From Amycolatopsis sp. MtRt-6 (GTDB lineage Bacteria; Actinomycetota; Actinomycetes; Mycobacteriales; Pseudonocardiaceae), in assembly GCF_017308975.1 (NCBI RefSeq), contig NZ_JADWPD010000008.1, positions 124,001 through 188,000 of the forward strand: 64,000 nt of DNA, given 5' to 3'. The position numbers and the translations under genes are program-made. The notes under the pieces are model-generated. The model searched no databases. It was not told the DNA's origin and saw nothing but the letters and a program-made list of their open reading frames with translations. Positions 29,001 to 34,506 of this stretch are shown one piece after another. Numbering within the stretch: position 1 is the first letter of the stretch; every line of letters begins with the position of its first letter.

Positions 29001-30484
29001 GTGATCCGCGCGGTCAGCCCACGCGCTTCGGCCCGGCGGGCGGCCGCGAGGTTCGCGGCTTCGTCGCGCTCGGTCTGCGCCTTCTCGGCTTCGGCGCGCA
29101 ACGCGCCCGCGTGCGCTTCGGCCTTGTCGGCCTGCCGCTGGGCGTCCTGCGCCAGAGCGTGCAACCCGCGTGCGAGCGCCGAAGCGGCGTCGTTGCGCGC
29201 TTTCAGGGCGGGACGTGCCTTCTCCTCCCGGCTGCCGACGAGTTCGCGCAGGTCCTTCGCTTTGCGCGCCGCGTTCAAGGAGTTGAGGACGGTCGCCGTC
29301 TCGCGCCAGGCCTCCGCCTCGGTCTTCGCCGCGGCCAGCTCGGCGTCGACGCGCTTGCGGGCCTCCTGGGCCTCGTCCAGCCGCAGCACCGCGACCAGGC
29401 GACGCAGCTCGGTGACGGCCGCGGCGAGCCGCCGGTGGTCGCCCTCGGCGAGCTTCTCCGCGGACTTGACCTCGTCGACGTGGTCTTCGAGCCCGGACAG
29501 CCGCGCGTTCTCCAGCTCGTTGCGCGCGACGACGCGCCCGGCCAGCGAAGCCAGGTCGGCCTTGGCGGACTCCGCGATCTTCCGCGACTCCGCGGCCACG
29601 CCTTCTTCGGCCGCCAAGGGCCCGAGCAGGTCCAGCGCGCCGGCCACGAAGTCGCGTTCGGACAGCAGATCCCCGCGCTGGGCCAGGTTGTGCGCGTAGG
29701 TCGCGACGACCTCGGCGAGGTCCTTCGGCTCCTCCTCGGAGATGACCGCGCGCAGCAGGAACTCGACGAAGGCGTCGTCGGTGCCGAAGGCGAACGCGTC
29801 TGCCGCTTCGCCTTCGCCGGCGTTCATCGCGCGCTGGTAGCGGAACAGCTCGGTGTCGAGGCCCAGGCTGTCGAGGCGGCCGGTCCACTCGTGGTGGCGG
29901 CGGGTCCAGGACAGCTCCAGCTCCGGTTCGGCCAGCTGGGCCGCGGTGAGCTTGTCGTGGAAGCCGGACATGGTGAGCAGCCGGCCGTCCTGGGTCATCG
30001 GCAGGGAGTCGAGCCCCAGCGCGGCGGTCGGGCGGAAGCAGTACCAGGAGTCGACGAGGTTCTCGGAGTCGGCGGACACGACGTGCCCGCGCCATTCCGA
30101 GACCTTGCCGGTGATGATCCGGTGCCCGCTCTCGACGTGCAGCCATTCCAGCACGACGTGCGAGACGTCCTTGGCGGCGACGAACTTCTCCAGCACCTTG
30201 GTGCTGGTGGTGCCGACGACCTGGCGGCGGCCGGGCAGCATGACCGAGAAGATCAGCTTGATGAGCACCGACTTGCCGCCGCCGTTTTCGAGGAACAGCA
30301 CGCTCGCCGGGGACGGGCGGCGCAGCTCGGCCGGGCCGGTCGCGTGGATGCCCGCGCTGAACAGCGCGTCCTGCTGCGGCGCGGTGATCTTGGCGCCGAC
30401 GCCGCTGAAGTCGAGCACGACGTCCTGGTAGCGGGCACCCGCCGGGCCCACCGAGTGCAGGCGGACCCGCGAAAGCTCGTACAT
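26027..30484 (-). CDS. SMC-like (MksB/JetC-type) ATPase with Asn in Walker B
   Basis: This 1485-residue protein has the build of an SMC/MukB/MksB ATPase. The N-terminal head carries Walker A NGGGKS at residues 67-72. From about residue 290 to 1150 there are long Ala/Glu/Arg-rich coiled-coil segments, broken near residues 640-810 by a less helical hinge-like part. The C-terminal head has the ABC signature FSGGQQ at 1343-1348 and Walker B VLFLDN, with Asp1381 followed by Asn1382 where SMC proteins have the catalytic Glu, then TTGLFD. It is much longer than typical MksB/JetC (about 1000-1100). It is third in an operon with winged-helix and kleisin-like subunits, 10 bases after the former. The expected job is ATP-driven DNA loop extrusion or entrapment; the Asn substitution makes the hydrolysis mechanism uncertain. 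The role (chromosome organisation or plasmid defence) is open. Confidence 0.82.
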   Translation of the reverse strand: MYELSRVRLHSVGPAGARYQDVVLDFSGVGAKITAPQQDALFSAGIHATGPAELRRPSPASVLFLENGGGKSVLIKLIFSVMLPGRRQVVGTTSTKVLEKFVAAKDVSHVVLEWLHVESGHRIITGKVSEWRGHVVSADSENLVDSWYCFRPTAALGLDSLPMTQDGRLLTMSGFHDKLTAAQLAEPELELSWTRRHHEWTGRLDSLGLDTELFRYQRAMNAGEGEAADAFAFGTDDAFVEFLLRAVISEEEPKDLAEVVATYAHNLAQRGDLLSERDFVAGALDLLGPLAAEEGVAAESRKIAESAKADLASLAGRVVARNELENARLSGLEDHVDEVKSAEKLAEGDHRRLAAAVTELRRLVAVLRLDEAQEARKRVDAELAAAKTEAEAWRETATVLNSLNAARKAKDLRELVGSREEKARPALKARNDAASALARGLHALAQDAQRQADKAEAHAGALRAEAEKAQTERDEAANLAAARRAEARGLTARITELREEVQAAVRAGLLPTGADVAEAARAARAAAEQAGSELTRRERELDRVGTDLQAAQRAVNEAHQLAGTTQDRLERATEDLDRAHRRTDALAAESRLVELLGADDVALESDLPVLLERLREASAAVEKEQTALRMEESADERALAALGSGGLLPPPEDVQAALDALEEAGITAWSGWRYLSKLDASRRAEVLESLPQLVSGVLLNDAAHADRAREVLTKRRLLPSAIIAVGTTEALQAEVPSAPGVEFLVPPNPAMYDEEAADAEREAVARRHTERQRRLEALSAKLSADGALTWKLTTWREDYPPGAIATLAEQAQAARTARETARTALEQAEAEFARLSEKAAALRERVPELRAAAAEAEEKARRLGELGVRSVRITEWTEEAERATEIAERADLQASDAAGKAARLREQAGEEQRTADGHRRTATTARAELAEVPGAADAADGPAPAEPVDALRRTYLSASESYAKVEVGSDLRSELDQAESAEAAAGSAVESLDEAVRARAAELLETPDGSDASARAAALARARRLVDGLEDERTEAIGLVSTRRAELDALPLQNGVNGEKPRDIEHGLELIDAAGQEASAAARKWEELQDRRAAAEATLESARTSASGFALLAESLAHLVTDTDAAAYDGDVETARAQHARLNATLSQAQDAADAGDRRVRAAADQLAQYATEKRFEKLSTPVRQQVISVKRDQLPAHAAEWAEALRPRLRSLTDDLAQIDRHRGGIITRLQGMVDGALRTLRSAQRVSRLPDGLGDWSGQEFLRIRFTELEDNALTEKLGEVVDEAAVGKTADGRDVRRDGLSLVLRGVRAAAPKGFRVDMLKPDSVLRTERQRVSEIRDVFSGGQQLTAAIILYCTLAALRANNRGKVRNRHSGVLFLDNPIGRASAGYLLELQRAVAEALGVQLIYTTGLFDAGALSEFPLIVRLRNDADLRAGRKYLSVDSTIRNSLEDLGEPDGVARLSATRMFTRATEEPDSAEDEQPA

Positions 30485-30494
30485 CGATTCCCCT

Positions 30495-31295
30495 CTACAG
30501 CGTGTCCGAGGCGGCCGCGCGCAGCGTCCCCCCGGCGTTCGCGACGGCCACGACGTCGAGCGCGAGCAAGTCGTCGAAGGCGGCGTCGGCGGCGAGTTCC
30601 CGCACCTGGATCTGGTAGCGCGGCGTGGTCCGGTAGGTGCCGCCCTGCTCGTCGCTCACCGGGACCAGGAAGCCCTGGTCGGCGAGGAACCGCAGGGCGC
30701 GGCTGACCATGCCGCGGGTGGTGTCGGCGGCGAGGCGCCCGTCCTTGGTGGCCGCGGCCGCCGGGCGACGGGTGTAGGCGCGCCAGGCCTGTTCGAGCTC
30801 GGGCGCGTCGGCCAGGGGGTCGTTGTTGGCCTCGGCCGCGGCGGCGCGTTCGTCGAGCATGCGGGCGGCTTCGCGGACCATCGCGTCGACCTGTTCGACG
30901 CTGACGCGGCCGATGTAGGTGTCGTTGGCGAGGTCGTCGGGCCGCGGGTAGCCGAGCGCGGCGGTGGCGAGGTGGATCAGGCCGTGCAGGACCTTCTCGG
31001 TCTCGCGGCGCTCGCGGATCTTGGCCTGCCGGGCGTAGGAGTCCATCTTGATCTCGAAGACGGACTCGTCGGTCGCGGCGAGCACCGCGCCGGCCTGCTG
31101 GTTGACCTCGAGGACCATGAGGCCGAGCCCGGCGGCGACGGCGTGGGTGAGGGCCTTGAAGGCGTTGTCCTCGCCGTAGCGGCGCACGAGGTCGCCGTAC
31201 ACGACGTCACGCGCGGGCAGCTGCTTCGGCCGCATGCCGAAGGCGACCAGCCGGGCCGCGGCCTCGGCGTCCACGCTGCTGTGGGACAGCGCCAT
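30495..31295 (-). CDS. winged-helix MksE/JetB-like subunit
   Basis: This 266-residue protein is encoded between the kleisin-like and SMC-like genes, the MksE/JetB position. The N-terminal part (YGDLVRRYGEDNAFKALTHAVAAGLGLMVLEVN) and the middle (KVLHGLIHLATAALGYPRPDDL) are helical; the C-terminal part (TTRGMVSRALRFLADQGFLVPVSDEQGGTYRTTPRYQIQVREL) reads as a winged-helix module. KITE/MksE proteins pair on the kleisin and touch DNA. ATG at 31295 overlaps the preceding stop by one base (TAATG). The assignment rests on gene order and fold features, not on strong sequence identity. Confidence 0.75.
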   Translation of the reverse strand: MALSHSSVDAEAAARLVAFGMRPKQLPARDVVYGDLVRRYGEDNAFKALTHAVAAGLGLMVLEVNQQAGAVLAATDESVFEIKMDSYARQAKIRERRETEKVLHGLIHLATAALGYPRPDDLANDTYIGRVSVEQVDAMVREAARMLDERAAAAEANNDPLADAPELEQAWRAYTRRPAAAATKDGRLAADTTRGMVSRALRFLADQGFLVPVSDEQGGTYRTTPRYQIQVRELAADAAFDDLLALDVVAVANAGGTLRAAASDTL

Positions 31296-32776
31296 TACGC
31301 GACCTCCTCGTTTTCTTCTTCGTCGGCGCGCTCGACGGCGGCCGTGGACAGCAGCAGGTCGGCGCCCCCGAACTCCGGGTCGTCCAGGAGCGTGCCGTCG
31401 TCGACGGCGAGCAGCACCGACCGGTCACCTTGGCGGCGGGCCGCGCCGATCCCGGGACTGTAGGCGTGGACCGCGCGGAGCGCGACCAGGGCGGCGAGCC
31501 CGGGCTGGCGGCTGCGGCGGGCTTCTTCGAGCAGCCCGGACAGCCGTCGCGGCACCTCGGGCAGGTCGAGGAGTTCGTCGGCGCGCCGCCAGACGTCGTC
31601 GCCGAACTTGTCGCTGACCTCGGCAGGCATGAGTTCGGGTTCCGGGATCTCGCCGACGAGCTGGTCGCGCTCGGGCGCGGGCCGCAGCAGCAGCGAGACG
31701 AGGGACGACAGCGACGGCACGACCGGCGCGGTGATGCCGGCGGCGGCGTGGAAGAAGTGCTCGGCCGGCGCGACGGCGTCGGCCAGCGGGAGGCCGAGCG
31801 TCGGGACGAGGAGCTGGCCGAAGAGGTCGAGGGTGGCGCGCTGGGGCGGGCCGGAGAACTGCTGGCGGTCCTGTTCGGCGCGGAAGACCGCGCCCGCGTC
31901 GGCGAGCCGGGACTGCAGGCGGGTGTGCCGGCGGATGCAGTCGCCGACGATGTCGACGAGTTCGGCGGCGCGGCGCTTTTTGTCGAGGTCCTCGGTCTCG
32001 TCGCGGGCGGTGGTGATGTTCTTGAGGATGGCGTTCTCGGCGCGGAACCGGGCTTCGATGTGGCTCAGGGCGCTGTCCAGCAGCTCGGGCACCTCGCGTT
32101 CCCAGTCGACCGACCGGACGTCGCGGCGGGTGGCGTCGAGCTTCGCCCGCAGCGTCTCGCCGTACTGGACGGTCCGGTAGCGCGCCTGCTCGGCGGCGAG
32201 CTTGGCGTCGGCGAGGCGACCGCGGTTGATGAGGTTCTCGAGTTTGACCTCGGCGGCGATCTGCGCCGACTCGACGTCGGTGTCGAGCGCCCCGACGAGG
32301 ACGTTGATGGCTTCGTCGGTGGCGCGCAGGTAGACCTCGCCGTCGCGGGCGGCCAGCTCGACGAGCAGCTTGAAGTCGAACTGGCGCCGCTGGTAGCCGC
32401 CGGGCCCGACGGAGCCGTAGACGCGCCGGAAGCCGCGGTCGGTGGTGCCGACGTTGATCAGGTTGTCCAGGACCCACTTGGCCACCCGGACGTGTTCCTC
32501 GGGCATCCGCGACGGCGCCTGCTGGGCGATGAACGGCAGCAGCCGGTCGATGACCTCGTCGTGACCGGCGCCGGTGTCGAAGTCCATGGCGATGGTGACC
32601 TGGTCGATCGTGTGCAGCGCGATCTCGGCCATCTGGTAGATCGTGGCGTCGGCCCAGTCGAGCTTCGCCTTCCGCGCGTCGAGGTCGTGCAGCGGCGCGG
32701 TGCAGGCCAGCGCCTTGAGGCGGCGCGTCAGCCCCTCGTCGGCCAGGCCGGCTCCCCCGGTGTCGTCGTCTCGCAC
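31295..32776 (-). CDS. kleisin-like MksF/JetA-type subunit
   Basis: This 493-residue protein is first in the operon. The segment YLRATDEAINVLVGALDTDVESAQIAAEVKLENLINRGRLADAKLAAEQAR is a hallmark of MksF/JetA kleisins, followed by a long helical stretch (VDWEREVPELLDSALSHIEARFRAENAILKNI) and a C-terminal domain ending in an acidic tail. A kleisin bridges the SMC heads. GTG at 32776 is preferred because TAGCCT, a -10 hexamer, lies 8 bases upstream, the layout of a leaderless mRNA. An ATG at 32830 would add 18 residues but falls inside a 29-nt element repeated elsewhere in the window. It is divergent from a PPOX gene. Confidence 0.78.
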   Translation of the reverse strand: MRDDDTGGAGLADEGLTRRLKALACTAPLHDLDARKAKLDWADATIYQMAEIALHTIDQVTIAMDFDTGAGHDEVIDRLLPFIAQQAPSRMPEEHVRVAKWVLDNLINVGTTDRGFRRVYGSVGPGGYQRRQFDFKLLVELAARDGEVYLRATDEAINVLVGALDTDVESAQIAAEVKLENLINRGRLADAKLAAEQARYRTVQYGETLRAKLDATRRDVRSVDWEREVPELLDSALSHIEARFRAENAILKNITTARDETEDLDKKRRAAELVDIVGDCIRRHTRLQSRLADAGAVFRAEQDRQQFSGPPQRATLDLFGQLLVPTLGLPLADAVAPAEHFFHAAAGITAPVVPSLSSLVSLLLRPAPERDQLVGEIPEPELMPAEVSDKFGDDVWRRADELLDLPEVPRRLSGLLEEARRSRQPGLAALVALRAVHAYSPGIGAARRQGDRSVLLAVDDGTLLDDPEFGGADLLLSTAAVERADEEENEEVA

Positions 32777-32784
32777 AGCAGGCC

Positions 32785-32790
32785 AGGCTA
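32785..32790 (-). promoter_or_regulatory. -10 element of the SMC-like operon
   Basis: TAGCCT (minus strand) ends 8 bases before the GTG at 32776. This spacing gives a transcript starting at or next to the start codon. No strong -35 hexamer is seen. Confidence 0.45.
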
Positions 32791-32821
32791 GTCGGCCACC
32801 CTCTGCGCACGCGCGGGTGAC

Positions 32822-32850
32822 TCCATCCATGCCCCCACCACCACCCTCAA
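32822..32850 (-). promoter_or_regulatory. 29-nt element, copy 1
   Basis: The minus-strand sequence begins TTGAGGGTGG and ends GGGGGCATGGATGGA. It matches 28 of 29 bases with the copy at 46505-46533. Here it stands between the divergent PPOX gene and the kleisin-like gene, pointing toward the latter, just upstream of its proposed promoter. Function unknown. Confidence 0.7.
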
Positions 32851-32858
32851 AGGTGGCG

Positions 32859-32887
32859 CTGACGCGCCGCGGAGTTTGCATTAACGT
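32859..32887 (+). promoter_or_regulatory. promoter of the PPOX gene
   Basis: CTGACG (32859-32864), a 17-base spacer, then TAACGT (32882-32887), with the ATG 7 bases after the -10. This fits a leaderless sigma-70-type promoter. Confidence 0.5.
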
Positions 32888-32894
32888 CCCTCTC

Positions 32895-33332
32895 ATGCGT
32901 GAGATGAGCCGAGACGAGTGGTGGAAGTTCGCTTCGGAGGGGACCCGGACCGGCATGTTGGGCCTGGTCAGGAAGGACGGCTCGCCGATCGTCACCCCGG
33001 TGTGGTTCCTGCTCAACGAGGGCCCGGACGGTGACGAGCTGATCTTCACCACGGGCACCGAGACGCTGAAAGGGAAGGCCATCGCCCGCGACGGCCGCGT
33101 TTCCCTCGCCGTCGACGACCAGAAACCGCCGTATTCGTACGTGCAGTTCACCGCCGAGGCACGGCTCACCCACGACCTCGACGAGATGCTCGAGTGGGCG
33201 ACGAAGCTGGGCGGCCGCTACATGGGCGCCGAGCAGGCCGAGGCGTACGGCAAGCGCAACGCCGTCCCCGAAGAATCCCTCGTCCGGGCGAAAATCACTC
33301 GGGTGATAGCCCGCGCCGACATCGCCGGCTGA
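32895..33332 (+). CDS. PPOX-class F420- or flavin-dependent oxidoreductase
   Basis: This 145-residue protein is a split-barrel PPOX protein of the pyridoxamine 5'-phosphate oxidase superfamily. It shows GTRTGMLGLVRKDGSPIVTPVWFLL, FTTGTETLKGKAIARDGRVSLAVDDQKPPYSYVQFTAEARL, the order of strands typical of actinobacterial F420-binding members. It probably reduces a small molecule with F420H2 or FMN; the substrate is unknown. ATG at 32895 fits a leaderless promoter; ATG at 32904 is an alternative. It is divergent from the SMC-like operon. Confidence 0.85.
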   Translation: MREMSRDEWWKFASEGTRTGMLGLVRKDGSPIVTPVWFLLNEGPDGDELIFTTGTETLKGKAIARDGRVSLAVDDQKPPYSYVQFTAEARLTHDLDEMLEWATKLGGRYMGAEQAEAYGKRNAVPEESLVRAKITRVIARADIAG

Positions 33333-33370
33333 CCCCGTTTCGCTGGTAATCTGCCCCCGGGGGTGGGGGT

Positions 33371-34201
33371 ATGCCTTCAGGAGACAGACGGGACGCCGTC
33401 AAGGCGATCTTCAGCGCGGGCCAGCGCGAGCTGGTCGCCGAGCTGGAACGCCTCGACGGCGGGCGCTTCGGCCGGTCCGGCCGCACGAGGCTGCTCGAAA
33501 ACGGTGACGTCTTCGAACGCGCCGTCGTCAGCGCGGCCTTCTCCGGCGAGTTCTTCGCGGCCGGGCTGTCGGTGGTGCTGCACCCGCGCAACCCGTACGT
33601 CCCGGCCTTCCAGGCGCACTTCCGGTACCGCGAAGCCGCGGACGCGTGGTGGTTCGGCGGCAGCGTCGACCTCCTGCCCTGCTACGGCTTCACCTCGGAC
33701 GCGACGCACTTCCACCGCGTCCTCAAGAGCCACTGCGACACGCTCGACCCGGCGTTCCACGCGCAGGCGAAGCGGGCGTGCGACGACCGCTTCCGGCTGC
33801 CCCACCGCGGCGAAGCCCGCGGAATCGGCGGCATCCTCTTCGACCACCTGAGCCTGCCCGGCGCGGACGGCTGGCGGCGTTCGGCGGCGTTCACGGCGGC
33901 GGGCATCGCCGCGATCGCCCCGGCGTACTTCCCGATCGTGCGACGGCGGAAGGACCGGCCACACGGCGAACGCGAGCGGCAGTGGCAGCTCTACCGCCGC
34001 GGCAGGTACGTCGAGTTCACCCTCGGCCACGACGCGGCGACCGCGGTACAGGCGGACGCCGAAGCGATCCTGGCGGCACTGCCGCCGCTGGCGCGGTGGG
34101 AGCCGGAGTTCACGCCCGAGCCGGGGAGCGCGGAGGCGGAGCTGGCGTCGTTCCTGGTTCCGCGCGACTGGGCGGCCGAAACCCCGGTGACGGCCGGCTG
34201 A
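33371..34201 (+). CDS. divergent HemF-like (oxygen-dependent coproporphyrinogen III oxidase family) protein
   Basis: This 276-residue protein aligns over its length with oxygen-dependent coproporphyrinogen III oxidase: HPRNPYVPAFQAHFRY, WWFGGSVDLLPCYGF, ATHFHR, PHRGEARGIGGILFDHL, and GERERQWQLYRRGRYVEF. Compared with E. coli HemF from memory, the first active-site histidine is kept (His71) and so are those at 113/115 and 145. The second conserved histidine is Gln81, and the C-terminal loop that normally reads LQTGGRTESI is shortened to VQADAEAI. HemF converts coproporphyrinogen III to protoporphyrinogen IX; actinobacteria normally make heme through coproporphyrin instead. So this may be an altered or repurposed enzyme. 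ATG at 33371 follows a G-rich ribosome site. Confidence 0.75.
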   Translation: MPSGDRRDAVKAIFSAGQRELVAELERLDGGRFGRSGRTRLLENGDVFERAVVSAAFSGEFFAAGLSVVLHPRNPYVPAFQAHFRYREAADAWWFGGSVDLLPCYGFTSDATHFHRVLKSHCDTLDPAFHAQAKRACDDRFRLPHRGEARGIGGILFDHLSLPGADGWRRSAAFTAAGIAAIAPAYFPIVRRRKDRPHGERERQWQLYRRGRYVEFTLGHDAATAVQADAEAILAALPPLARWEPEFTPEPGSAEAELASFLVPRDWAAETPVTAG

Positions 34202-34207
34202 CCCGCA

Positions 34208-34294
34208 AGCGCCCCAATGTGGCCTTCGGTGCGTTGAACGCACCCAAGGCGGCCTTCGGTGCGTTGAGCGCAACCAAGGCCACATTGGGGCGCT
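34208..34294. repeat. long inverted repeat with internal direct repeats
   Basis: Perfect 19-base arms AGCGCCCCAATGTGGCCTT (34208-34226) and AAGGCCACATTGGGGCGCT (34276-34294) enclose two near-identical units, each reading GGCCTTCGGTGCGTTGA. The element starts 6 bases after the HemF-like stop and can serve as its terminator. From memory, similar AATGTGGCC palindromes are common between genes in Amycolatopsis. Confidence 0.8.
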
Positions 34295-34345
34295 GGGCAA
34301 CCTGAGCCGTCCGGACGCGGCTGACCCGCTGAGCGGGAAACCGTT

Positions 34346-34369
34346 GACACGGTGGGAACCCATCGTGTC
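34346..34369. promoter_or_regulatory. 24-bp operator-like palindrome
   Basis: GACACGGTGGG and CCCATCGTGTC flank a central AA, so 10 of 11 pairs match. It stands just upstream of a TTGACA hexamer of the sugar dehydrogenase promoter, the place for an activator or repressor site. Confidence 0.5.
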
Positions 34370-34374
34370 GAGTA

Positions 34375-34404
34375 TTGACAGAGCCCACCCCGAAGGTGTG
34401 TGAT
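34375..34404 (+). promoter_or_regulatory. promoter of the secreted sugar dehydrogenase gene
   Basis: TTGACA (34375-34380), an 18-base spacer, and TGTGAT (34399-34404) form a plausible sigma-70-type promoter about 100 bases before the GTG start. Confidence 0.5.
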
Positions 34405-34416
34405 CTGTCCCATAAA

Positions 34417-34431
34417 TAGGAAACTTTCCTA
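34417..34431. promoter_or_regulatory. perfect palindrome at the presumed transcription start
   Basis: TAGGAAACTTTCCTA is a perfect 7+1+7 palindrome in a locally AT-rich stretch about 12 bases after the -10 hexamer. A repressor bound here would block initiation. The binding protein is not known from this window. Confidence 0.55.
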
Positions 34432-34506
34432 ACTATTGCCGCCGGTGGTCCGCCGACCATTCCGCCCCGGTCACCCCCTGTCCCCCGACAACGCAGGAGG
34501 CTCCCA

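Noticed and set aside
25958..30706. A 1582-codon open frame on the plus strand over the SMC-like gene
   Set aside because: It is antisense to a well-supported gene, has Arg/Gly/Val-rich composition typical of reverse-strand frames in GC-rich DNA, and no domains.
26027..32776. A complete Wadjet (JetABCD) plasmid-defence operon
   Set aside because: No TOPRIM-type JetD gene is present on either side, so the label would claim more than is seen.
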